From the NCBI GenBank assembly GCA_003695725.1, contig RFHX01000308.1, forward strand, positions 1 to 5,530: 5,530 nt of DNA, written 5' to 3'. Source of the stretch: Candidatus Schekmanbacteria bacterium. GTDB taxonomy: Bacteria; Schekmanbacteria; GWA2-38-11; J061. Made by a program: the position numbers and the translations under genes. The notes under the pieces are model-generated. The model ran no database searches. It had not been told where the DNA came from and worked only from the letters and a program-made list of their open reading frames with translations. Positions 1 through 5,528 of this stretch are shown piece by piece (the first letter of the stretch is position 1; every line of letters begins with the position of its first letter).

Positions 1-2
1 GA

Positions 3-8
3 TATAAT
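3..8 (+). promoter_or_regulatory. Possible -10 box upstream of the creatininase-family gene
   Basis: The hexamer TATAAT matches the sigma70 -10 consensus exactly and lies about 45 bases before the ATG at 54. Any -35 box would fall outside the window. In DNA this AT-rich a lone TATAAT is weak evidence, and the gene could equally be transcribed from a promoter further upstream. Confidence 0.25.
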
Positions 9-53
9 TTTAATAATCTTAAAAAAATGATTTTCTCAAAGAGGAGGTAAGCA

Positions 54-785
54 ATGTATCTCAACAGAATGTCAATGGAAGATTTCAAAGAAGAAATAAG
101 TAAAGGAAAAATTGTTCTTCTCCCCTATGGTGTAGCAGAAGAACACGGGCCCCATCTTCCTTTAGGGACCGATACAATCCAAATAGAAAAAATAATAGAG
201 TCGGCTCACTCAAAAAGAGATTTTATTGTGGCTCCAACTGTAAATTATGGTTTATGCTCCTCAACGAGAAATTTTCCCGGCACCATCACTATCTCATTCA
301 ACATTCTTGAGAATTTAACTTATGAACTTCTCTGTGAACTTGATAGGAACGAAGTTTCAAAAGCTATTATAATTTCTGGTCATGCCGGTTCAGACCATAT
401 GACTGCCCTGCGCGTAGCAGCAAAGAGATTTGCAAGAGAATCTTCTATGATGGTCATAGCAACATCTATTGCAGACCTCGTATTGATAAATCAAAATGAT
501 GAATTGCTGAAAAGTTTTCCTCCCGGTGACAAGCACGCCGGCTTTGTCGAAACTTCCTTGATGATGTATATTGAAAATGGAATTGTCAAAAAGGACAATC
601 TTCCGCCTCCATCAAACCCGAAATTTCCAGATCCTCTTATAATTGCAAATGCAGAAACCTATTTCCCGTCAGGAATAATGGGAGACCCAACAAACGCTTC
701 TTCTCAAAAAGGGAAGGAGATATTCGAAACAGCAGTAGAATCTCTCATCAAATTAATTGACTGGTTTGAAAAGGAGATTTCTTGA
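54..785 (+). CDS. Creatininase-family amidohydrolase
   Basis: This 243-residue protein has the usual length for the creatininase family, metal-dependent cytosolic hydrolases that cut cyclic or linear amide bonds. The family includes creatinine amidohydrolase, the mycofactocin peptidase MftE and an archaeal formamide hydrolase. The N-terminal signature is clear: PYGVAEEHGPHLPLGTD at residues 24-40, with E29, H31 and D40 at the expected metal-ligand positions. The second motif, usually NGHGGN, reads SGHAGSDH at 108-115; it keeps H110 but is divergent. The third, HAGFVETSLMM from residue 161, keeps E166. GGAGG (43-47) sits 6 bases before the ATG, which fixes the start. The gene converges on the yggT-family gene with a 33-base gap. 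No creatine or mycofactocin genes lie nearby, so the substrate is unknown. The family call is secure; the specific activity is not. Confidence 0.9.
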   Translation: MYLNRMSMEDFKEEISKGKIVLLPYGVAEEHGPHLPLGTDTIQIEKIIESAHSKRDFIVAPTVNYGLCSSTRNFPGTITISFNILENLTYELLCELDRNEVSKAIIISGHAGSDHMTALRVAAKRFARESSMMVIATSIADLVLINQNDELLKSFPPGDKHAGFVETSLMMYIENGIVKKDNLPPPSNPKFPDPLIIANAETYFPSGIMGDPTNASSQKGKEIFETAVESLIKLIDWFEKEIS

Positions 786-788
786 AAC

Positions 789-826
789 AAAAAGCCTAAA
801 AAAGAGGTTTAAAAAAATTTATAGGC
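789..826 (-). terminator. Candidate intrinsic terminator of the ispH-yggT unit
   Basis: Read on the minus strand, GCCTA (822-826) can pair with TAGGC (794-798). After one mismatch the stem can extend by three or four A-T pairs, around an AT-rich loop. The stem is followed at once by five T residues (789-793), as in a rho-independent terminator. The left arm lies in the last codons of the yggT-family gene. On the plus strand no T-tract follows, so it probably serves the minus strand only. The stem is short and AT-rich, so confidence is moderate. Confidence 0.42.
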
Positions 827-1055
827 CTGAGAGTATCTTTATTAAAAATTGCAGTAGAATAAACGCTGCAAAAGGAGAAAAATCTATATTTGCTATAGGA
901 GGAATAAGTTTTCGCAATGGCATTAAAACAGGCTCCGTTGCCGAATAGACAAACTTTACAGCAGGATTTCGCGGATCGACATTGATCCACGACAATACAG
1001 CAGACGCAATAATTAGATATCCGTAAATATCCAACAGAAAAATCAAAAATTTCAT
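819..1055 (-). CDS. yggT: YggT-family small integral membrane protein
   Basis: The protein has 78 residues and matches a single YggT repeat, the form seen in many short family members. A hydrophobic segment (about residues 3-22) is followed by SWINVDPRNPAVKF, then YSATEPVLMPLRKLIPP, then IDFSPFAAFILLQFL at the start of a second hydrophobic segment (about 59-77). The DPRNP, TEP..P.R..PP and IDFSP motifs are characteristic. The predicted topology is two membrane helices joined by a conserved polar, proline-rich loop. YggT proteins have been linked to osmotic or ion homeostasis and, in some bacteria, to cell division or envelope functions; the molecular role is not settled. On the minus strand AAGGA (1061-1065) lies 5 bases before the ATG. 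The gene starts 38 bases after the ispH stop on the same strand, so the two are probably co-transcribed. A 107-codon frame overlaps it on the same strand but resembles nothing. Confidence 0.9.
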   Translation of the reverse strand: MKFLIFLLDIYGYLIIASAVLSWINVDPRNPAVKFVYSATEPVLMPLRKLIPPIANIDFSPFAAFILLQFLIKILSGL

Positions 1056-1093
1056 AAAAGTCCTTGTTTAAAAAATATTGACTACAATTTATT

Positions 1094-1936
1094 TTACATT
1101 TCGGCAATCTTTTGTTCAACTTCTTCTATTATCCAATCCGGTGTCGATGCACCGGCAGTTATACCTATTTTTTTTACTCCCTTCAACATTTCAGAGGTAA
1201 TTTCATCCTTAGTTTCGATATGCATCGTTTTAACATTTTTCCTGCAGATTGCAGCAAGACGGCAAGTATTTGCGCTGTGTTTGCCTCCAATCACAAACAT
1301 CAAATCAACTTCTTTGCTCAACTGTGAAGCCGCCTTCTGTCTCATAATGCTTGCATAACAAATCGTGTTAAAAATCTTTAATTCATATGCTTTTTCAAGA
1401 AGTTTCTCTAAAATGGCAGAAAAATTCTCAAGACTTTGCGTCGTCTGTGCAATTACTCCAAGTTTCTTCTTGAAACTGTTTTTTTCACATTCCTCAGGAG
1501 AAGCAATAACGATGATATCACCTCTGACGCTTTCCACAACTGTTTCAACTTCCGCATGATTATGATCTCCGATTAGAATTACCTGATATCCATTTTCAAT
1601 CATCATTTCCGCAAGATGATGTAGTTTTTTCACCTTTTCACAGGTGGCATCAATTATTTCAACTCCTTTTCTCTTTGCCTCATCGATCCAACCTCTGGGA
1701 AGTCCATGCGACCTAACAACAAGAGTCGAACCTTCTCTTATCTCACTTATTGATTCAACCATTTGAACGCCTCTTGCACGAAGCTTTGAAATAACTTGCC
1801 TGTTGTGTATTAAATCACCTACAACTGTAATATTCTTTCTTCCATCTGCGATTGCCTTTTCCGTAAGCTCAATTGCACGACGCACTCCTTCGCAGAATCC
1901 TAAATATTTTGCTTTTATAATTTTGATCCTTTCCAT
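1094..1936 (-). CDS. ispH: 4-hydroxy-3-methylbut-2-enyl diphosphate reductase (IspH/LytB)
   Basis: IspH is the cytosolic iron-sulfur enzyme that ends the MEP pathway, converting HMBPP to IPP and DMAPP with electrons from ferredoxin or flavodoxin. Numbering from the ATG at 1936 (280 residues), the three cluster cysteines are C15 (GFCEGVRRAI), C99 (DATCEKV) and C193 (NTICYASIMRQ). The substrate pocket is also complete: H44 (HNR), H77 (SHG), H127 and the proton-relay glutamate E129 (HAEVE), T166 (QTTQS), S221/N223 (HSANTCRLA) and S264 (AGASTPD). Length is normal and there is no S1-domain extension. I chose the ATG at 1936 because it places C15 close to the N-terminus, as in known IspH proteins. 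An in-frame GTG at 1975 would add 13 residues without a family match. Neither start has a strong ribosome site; AAGG lies about 11 bases before the ATG. The gene leads a minus-strand pair with the yggT-family gene and is divergent from lpdA. Confidence 0.96.
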   Translation of the reverse strand: MERIKIIKAKYLGFCEGVRRAIELTEKAIADGRKNITVVGDLIHNRQVISKLRARGVQMVESISEIREGSTLVVRSHGLPRGWIDEAKRKGVEIIDATCEKVKKLHHLAEMMIENGYQVILIGDHNHAEVETVVESVRGDIIVIASPEECEKNSFKKKLGVIAQTTQSLENFSAILEKLLEKAYELKIFNTICYASIMRQKAASQLSKEVDLMFVIGGKHSANTCRLAAICRKNVKTMHIETKDEITSEMLKGVKKIGITAGASTPDWIIEEVEQKIAEM

Positions 1937-2033
1937 AGAGGTTTTTGCCTTATTAAATTTAATGATACATAACACAAACTATAAAATCCATAAAAAGCTA
2001 AATACCATAGAGTGTTAATTTGTTAAAAAAACA

Positions 2034-2062
2034 TATATCAGAAAGAAAATAGTATTTCTCAA
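2034..2062 (-). promoter_or_regulatory. Candidate ispH promoter
   Basis: On the minus strand TTGAGA (2057-2062) is followed after exactly 17 bases by GATATA (2034-2039), a fair sigma70-type pair. It would give an ispH leader of about 90 bases. A copy of the 14-base repeat (2038-2051) fills part of the spacer and touches the -10 box. The surrounding DNA is very AT-rich, so chance matches are likely. Confidence 0.4.
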
Positions 2063-2158
2063 TAAAAAAATAGGAAATTCTTTTCTTTCTTATTTAATCA
2101 AGAATTTTAGTGTTGACAAAAATCTTTTTTACATATTAGGAAATTCAGAAAGAAAATA
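2038..2158. repeat. Direct and inverted repeat cluster in the ispH-lpdA divergent region
   Basis: Three short motifs recur. TCAGAAAGAAAATA occurs at 2038-2051 and again, identically, at 2145-2158. TAGGAAATTC occurs at 2071-2080 and 2137-2146. The core AGAAAGAAAA (2040-2049 and 2147-2156) has its perfect reverse complement TTTTCTTTCT at 2081-2090. So each TAGGAAATTC is followed or overlapped by the same 10-base core, once in each orientation. The first core and its complement could also form a hairpin over 2040-2090, helped by ATTTC (2054-2058) and GAAAT (2074-2078). The left copy overlaps the candidate ispH -10 and the right copy overlaps the candidate lpdA -10, which suggests operator sites. 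Low-complexity A/G runs make some repetition expected. Confidence 0.6.
2113..2139 (+). promoter_or_regulatory. Candidate lpdA promoter
   Basis: A perfect TTGACA (2113-2118) is followed after 15 bases by TATTAG (2134-2139). The spacer is shorter than the usual 16-18, but no better -10 box lies at 17. The promoter would leave a leader of about 55-60 bases before the lpdA ATG. The second TAGGAAATTC repeat begins inside the -10 box, a position where a bound repressor could block transcription. Confidence 0.5.
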
Positions 2159-2202
2159 CTTTTACCATTGTAATTAAACTGTAGAAAAAGGAGATATTTT
2201 CA

Positions 2203-3621
2203 ATGCCAGAAACTACTTATGATATAGCTATTATAGGAGGAGGCCCCGGAGGATATGTTTCTGCAATCAGGGGCGCTCAGCTTGGCAAAAAGGTGGTGCT
2301 TATAGAAGGTGACGAAGTGGGAGGAACATGTCTACTAAGAGGATGCATCCCTACTAAAACACTAATCAAAGCAGGTGAATTAGCATCGATAGGGAAAAAA
2401 GCCGCACTATATGGAATTGATTTTTCCCCTCCAGAAATCAATTTGGAGAAGCTGAGGACGCGCAAAAACACTGTAATAAAAACGCTGACAGGTGGAGTCA
2501 AAGCGCTTCTAAAAGGCAATGGTATTGAACTAATCAAAGGTGTCGGCAGTTTTAGAGATGCGTCAACAATAGAAGTAATCACACCTGAAGGGAATAAACA
2601 AATAAAGGCAGAAAAAATAATAATTGCATCAGGTTCGATACCTACAAAATTGAATATTCCGGGAATAGATTTAGATTGCGTTATAGATAGCGATACAGCA
2701 CTTGAACTGGAATCCATTCCAGAGAAGCTGGTAATAGTTGGCGGAGGAGTAATTGGCGTTGAGATGGCATATATTTATAGATGTTTAGGAAGCGATGTTG
2801 AAATAGTGGAATTATTACCACGCATAATTGCAAATGAAGATTCCGATGTATCCCAAGCGCTTGCCGCATCATTGACTCGCTTAGGCATCAAAATTCATAC
2901 AGGTGTAAAAGTTATATCCATTGAAAAGAGCGGAGAAAAGGCAATAACAAAATTCGAAGACAATGAAGGCAGCGCAAATTCTTTGGAGTCGAATTTAGTC
3001 CTAATCGGAGTTGGACGCACACCAAATACTTCAAAGCTAAAGTTAGAAAATGTTGGAATTGAAACTTCAGGCGCGGCTATCAAAGTCAATGAAAAAATGG
3101 AAACTTCAACAGCAGGAATCTATGCTATAGGCGATGCAGTTGGTGGCTTTATGCTAGCCCATGTAGCAATGGAAGAAGGTATTGTGGCAGTCGAAAATGC
3201 TGCAGGGAAAGACATATCTATGAGGTATGACCATATTCCACGATGCATTTATACTTTGCCTGAAGTTGCTTGTGCAGGAATTTGTGAAGATGAAGCGCAA
3301 AAGCAAGGCATAGAGATAAAAGTTGGGAAATTTCCATTTTCAGCATCAGGCAAAGCCGCAACAATGGTTGAGCGGGATGGTTTTGTCAAGATTATCTCCA
3401 GCGCTGCTGATGATAGAATCATTGGAGTTTCAATCGTGGGTGCAGAAGCGACAGAATTAATTGCAGTAGGTGTTATAGCAATAAAGGAAGGATTGAAATC
3501 ATCTGATATTGGAGGAGCAATTCATGCCCACCCAACACTTTCCGAAGCAATCAAGGAAGCGGCGCTTGCTATTAATGGAAAAGCTATTCATATGCCTCCA
3601 AGACAAGTTAAAAGGAATTAA
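2203..3621 (+). CDS. lpdA: Dihydrolipoamide dehydrogenase (E3)
   Basis: Lpd is a cytosolic homodimeric flavoprotein that reoxidises dihydrolipoamide with NAD+ for 2-oxoacid dehydrogenase complexes and the glycine cleavage system. The 472-residue length is typical, and every landmark is present. These are the FAD-binding GGGPGG at residues 12-17; the redox disulfide C43/C48 in GGTCLLRGCIPTK; an NAD-binding GGGVIG at 180-185, with E203 ending the second strand, which favours NAD+ over NADP+; the second FAD motif YAIGDAVGG at 307-315; and the C-terminal H443/E448 pair in HAHPTLSE that serves catalysis across the dimer. There is no N-terminal lipoyl domain. AAGGAG (2188-2193) lies 9 bases before the ATG. 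No E1, E2 or glycine-cleavage gene is in the window, so its partner complex is unknown. A mercuric reductase-like or other family member is less likely given the intact HxxxxE and GCIP context. Confidence 0.95.
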   Translation: MPETTYDIAIIGGGPGGYVSAIRGAQLGKKVVLIEGDEVGGTCLLRGCIPTKTLIKAGELASIGKKAALYGIDFSPPEINLEKLRTRKNTVIKTLTGGVKALLKGNGIELIKGVGSFRDASTIEVITPEGNKQIKAEKIIIASGSIPTKLNIPGIDLDCVIDSDTALELESIPEKLVIVGGGVIGVEMAYIYRCLGSDVEIVELLPRIIANEDSDVSQALAASLTRLGIKIHTGVKVISIEKSGEKAITKFEDNEGSANSLESNLVLIGVGRTPNTSKLKLENVGIETSGAAIKVNEKMETSTAGIYAIGDAVGGFMLAHVAMEEGIVAVENAAGKDISMRYDHIPRCIYTLPEVACAGICEDEAQKQGIEIKVGKFPFSASGKAATMVERDGFVKIISSAADDRIIGVSIVGAEATELIAVGVIAIKEGLKSSDIGGAIHAHPTLSEAIKEAALAINGKAIHMPPRQVKRN

Positions 3622-3630
3622 AAAATAGTA

Positions 3631-3659
3631 TTGACAAATTTAAAAACTGATTATGATAA
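3631..3659 (+). promoter_or_regulatory. Promoter of the acidic protein/flavoprotein unit
   Basis: A perfect TTGACA (3631-3636) begins nine bases after the lpdA stop. TATGAT (3652-3657), one base off consensus, follows at 15 bases; the overlapping TGATAA (3654-3659) sits at 17. Transcription would start near 3665 and give a leader of about 55 bases. This suggests that the two downstream genes are expressed on their own, apart from any read-through out of lpdA. Confidence 0.6.
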
Positions 3660-3686
3660 ATATCTAGAAAATAACATTTTGAGATT

Positions 3687-3702
3687 TAGAATAAAAATTC
3701 TA
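3687..3702 (+). promoter_or_regulatory. Small hairpin next to the ribosome-binding site
   Basis: TAGAAT and ATTCTA form a perfect six-base-pair inverted repeat with an AAAA loop. It ends two bases before the AGGAGG (3705-3710) that serves the gene at 3721. In RNA it could stabilise the 5' leader or affect ribosome access, though the stem is AT-rich and weak. It does not cover AGGAGG itself. Confidence 0.35.
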
Positions 3703-3720
3703 TTAGGAGGATAAAGAGGT

Positions 3721-4002
3721 ATGAATTTCTATTGTCCTGATTGTCAGAAAGAATTCTATCTTGAAGATGAAGAGGAAGTCCTTGCCTGCCCATACTGCAA
3801 CAGTGAAGAAATAGAGGAACTGGAAATTGAAGACGATATTGAAGATGAGGATTATGATGAGGAAGATTTTGATGAAGAAGATTTTGATGAGGATTACGAT
3901 GAGGATTTCGACGATGATTTCGATGATGATTTCGATGATGATTTCGATGATGACGATTTTGATGTCTTAGATGAAGACGAAGACATCGATGATTTGGATT
4001 AA
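3721..4002 (+). CDS. Zinc-ribbon-like protein with an extremely acidic tail
   Basis: The 93-residue product has two parts. Residues 1-27 hold two cysteine pairs, CPDC (C5, C8) and CPYC (C23, C26), 14 residues apart, the pattern of a short zinc ribbon. A rubredoxin-like iron site is less likely because the usual glycines and spacing are missing. From residue 28 on, 48 of 66 residues are Asp or Glu, and aromatic residues recur at 45, 50, 55, 59, 63, 67, 71, 75 and 80. K10 is the only basic residue in the whole protein, and there is no histidine. No signal peptide or membrane segment is visible. AGGAGG (3705-3710) lies 10 bases before the ATG, and AGAGGT directly abuts it. The flavoprotein gene starts 27 bases after the stop, so the two are probably co-transcribed. 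I do not recognise a named family. Function is unknown; a binding partner, chaperone-like or metal-binding role is only inference. Confidence 0.85.
   Translation: MNFYCPDCQKEFYLEDEEEVLACPYCNSEEIEELEIEDDIEDEDYDEEDFDEEDFDEDYDEDFDDDFDDDFDDDFDDDDFDVLDEDEDIDDLD
3904..3951 (+). repeat. 12-base in-frame tandem repeat encoding DFDD
   Basis: The unit GATTTCGATGAT occurs four times in a row; the first copy has one change (GAC for GAT) and the other three are identical. It encodes residues 62-77 of the acidic protein. Looser versions precede it (two 15-base units encoding DEEDF at 3856-3885) and one follows at 3952-3963. The near-identity at DNA level points to recent unit duplication, so copy number may vary between strains. 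Confidence 0.85.
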
Positions 4003-4029
4003 AAACCTTAAATATAGTGGAGAATATCT

Positions 4030-5331
4030 ATGGATGCAGATTTAATTATTATTGGAGGAGGGCCGGCAGGACTAATGGCGGCAAAAACTGCCGCAGAAGA
4101 AGGACTGAAAGTAATAATAGTAGATAAAAAGAAAGATATACCTCTTTATACCAAGCCGTGCTGTTCGATGCTTCTTCTTGAACCGAATTACCACGATGAA
4201 AATCTAAAAACTGACAATGGGAAAATCACATTCTTAAAAACTGGATTTAGTGTTGATTATGATGGTGAATATGTGGACCTTTTAGGGAGTATGCGTTTTT
4301 CTCCTTCCCTGCATCCATTCACTATAAAAGCCAATCCATATCCTGCAGCAAAAGTAATCGATAAGGAAACGCTTGCTAAAAAACTCTTCTCCCAAATCGA
4401 CAGCGCAGGAGTTGATATAAGGCCATCGACTCAGGGCATCATAGCTGAAGAAGCAAAAGACAGCGTTTCAGTAAAGGTTAGAGATAAAAATGGTGAAAAA
4501 GATTTAACTGCTAAATTCGCATTTGTCGCAGATGGTGTCAGTTCCAATGTTGTCAATAGAATGGGATTGAATAAGGAAAGAAAGTTTTATGCAAAAGGAT
4601 TGGCTCTTTCATTTATGTTGGAAGGGGTTAATTTTCCATATCCTGACGCTTTTGTAGCCTTCATAGGGAAGCGCTTTACCTCGGCAGGCCAATTCTATAT
4701 GGTCCCAAAAAAAATGAAGAAATTCGGTAAAGACAACAAAGTTTGGGAATTGACATTTGGTGTCCCAACAGGAATGGATATCAATCCAAAAGAGCAATTG
4801 CTGAAATTCAAAAATGAAGGTCCTGTAAAAGAGTGGTTGGCTGACGCAAAGATTTTAGAAGAAATCGGGTGTGCAATGAGCTTTTATTCTCCAATTGAAA
4901 ACCCAGCAAATGGCAGAATCGTTATTCTTGGCGATGCAGCAAGCTTTCAAGAAGTTGAAAATCAAGGTGCTCTTATGTGCGGTTATGTAGCAAGCAAGCT
5001 TGTAAAGGAATTTCTTGAAGGCAAAAGAGATTCTCTCGATGAATACAATGAATTCTGGAAGCGTTGTTTCGAATTCAATCATCCGGGGGTTGTAGAAGCT
5101 ACTGCAAGGACTTATGCAATTCACACCTTCACTGATGAACAGCTCGATTATCTTTTCTCACTTGAAGAAAATTTTACTACCCCGGGATGGATAAATCATT
5201 GCACCTGCGCCGATGTCATATTTGCAGCCTTTTCAAAACATTACGAAGAAATAAAAAAACATGATGCAGAACTTGCAGAAAAGATAAAAAAATACAGCTC
5301 TATTGCCGTGGATGCAGCACTCAACACATAA
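4030..5331 (+). CDS. FAD-dependent oxidoreductase, geranylgeranyl reductase/FixC-like
   Basis: This 433-residue protein has the layout of the geranylgeranyl reductase/FixC-like flavoprotein superfamily (PHBH fold). An N-terminal Rossmann motif GGGPAG (residues 9-14) ends with D32 as the likely ribose-binding acid. KPCCSM (42-47) stands where family members usually have a conserved cysteine followed by glycine. A DG motif (D168-G169, followed by VSSNVV) and the second FAD motif VILGDAA (298-304) follow. The segment after GDAA reads SFQEVENQG instead of the usual proline and GxGI pattern, and the C-terminal part carries a further C391/C393 pair. Known members reduce isoprenoid chains of archaeal lipids, chlorophyll or quinones, or act in electron transfer. 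No membrane helix or signal peptide is evident. GGAG (4019-4022) lies 7 bases before the ATG. The 27-base gap puts it in one unit with the acidic protein. The superfamily is well supported; the substrate is unknown. Confidence 0.85.
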   Translation: MDADLIIIGGGPAGLMAAKTAAEEGLKVIIVDKKKDIPLYTKPCCSMLLLEPNYHDENLKTDNGKITFLKTGFSVDYDGEYVDLLGSMRFSPSLHPFTIKANPYPAAKVIDKETLAKKLFSQIDSAGVDIRPSTQGIIAEEAKDSVSVKVRDKNGEKDLTAKFAFVADGVSSNVVNRMGLNKERKFYAKGLALSFMLEGVNFPYPDAFVAFIGKRFTSAGQFYMVPKKMKKFGKDNKVWELTFGVPTGMDINPKEQLLKFKNEGPVKEWLADAKILEEIGCAMSFYSPIENPANGRIVILGDAASFQEVENQGALMCGYVASKLVKEFLEGKRDSLDEYNEFWKRCFEFNHPGVVEATARTYAIHTFTDEQLDYLFSLEENFTTPGWINHCTCADVIFAAFSKHYEEIKKHDAELAEKIKKYSSIAVDAALNT

Positions 5332-5337
5332 CTTCCG

Positions 5338-5364
5338 ACAGAGAATATACAAAATATTTTCTGT
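5338..5364 (+). other. Hairpin just downstream of the flavoprotein gene
   Basis: Eleven bases (5338-5348) pair with eleven bases (5354-5364) through one G-U wobble, around a five-base loop. The hairpin begins six bases after the stop codon. No T-tract follows, so it is a poor intrinsic terminator on its own and may instead protect the mRNA 3' end. A second weak inverted repeat lies at 5391-5412, its right arm running into TTTTT (5409-5413). Confidence 0.4.
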
Positions 5365-5418
5365 TCTGTAATAATCAGCAAGAGACTTGCAAAAGAAGGA
5401 TATCTTTCTTTTTATCCA

Positions 5419-5472
5419 ATTATCTGACTTTTACAGTGTTTAAAACAAAAGTTTGATAATCACTATTTTTTT
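5419..5472 (+). terminator. Nested-stem intrinsic terminator after the flavoprotein gene
   Basis: ATTATC (5419-5424) pairs with GATAAT (5455-5460), and inside it ACTTTT (5427-5432) pairs with AAAAGT (5447-5452). They are separated by one mismatch and one wobble pair around a 14-base loop. Seven T residues (5466-5472) follow five bases after the stem. This is a plausible plus-strand rho-independent terminator about 90 bases after the stop at 5331. The stem is AT-rich, so efficiency is uncertain. Confidence 0.5.
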
Positions 5473-5528
5473 GTTCCTGCTTTTGCCCCTAAAAAATTTT
5501 CATATTTCTTTAATTTTGTAGAAACAAG
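5463..5528 (-). CDS. Possible C-terminus of a convergent gene cut by the window end
   Basis: One minus-strand frame stays open from the window edge to a TAG at 5463-5465. It encodes 21 residues (LVSTKLKKYENFLGAKAGTKK), lysine-rich with an ending that would be normal for a protein C-terminus. The stretch coding for GAKAG is richer in G/C than the surrounding spacer, which mildly favours coding. The other two minus frames meet stops near the edge. It would converge on the flavoprotein gene and overlap the T-tract of its terminator. Too little is visible to name a product, and it may be chance. Confidence 0.25.
   Translation of the reverse strand, partial: LVSTKLKKYENFLGAKAGTKK

Noticed and set aside
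27-50. Seven-codon mini-ORF (MIFSKRR) ending in the creatininase ribosome-binding site
   Set aside because: It has no ribosome site of its own and no regulatory codon run. Its overlap with AGGAGG is likely chance.
757-948. 63-codon plus-strand open frame overlapping the creatininase gene end
   Set aside because: It has no recognisable motif, is basic and low in complexity, and lies mostly antisense to the well-supported yggT-family gene.
796-1119. 107-codon minus-strand open frame, cysteine-rich
   Set aside because: It overlaps the yggT-family gene in another frame on the same strand and runs into ispH. Its cysteines come from shifted reading of the real gene.
1937-1975. N-terminal extension of IspH from a GTG at 1975
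   Set aside because: The extra 13 residues have no counterpart in IspH proteins, and the site lacks a good ribosome-binding sequence. The ATG at 1936 fits the family better, although its own site is also weak.
2040-2090. Riboswitch or other structured RNA upstream of ispH or lpdA
   Set aside because: The inverted repeat is AT-rich with no conserved aptamer-like core and lies upstream of both predicted transcription starts, so it fits operator DNA better than leader RNA.
2277-2717. 146-codon minus-strand open frame inside lpdA
   Set aside because: It is antisense to strongly conserved Lpd motifs, serine/proline-rich as expected of a shadow frame, and has no family match.
3721-3801. Rubredoxin as the identity of the small four-cysteine protein
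   Set aside because: The CxxC pairs lack the typical following glycines and are only 14 residues apart, too close for rubredoxin, and the rest is an acidic tail rather than a folded domain.
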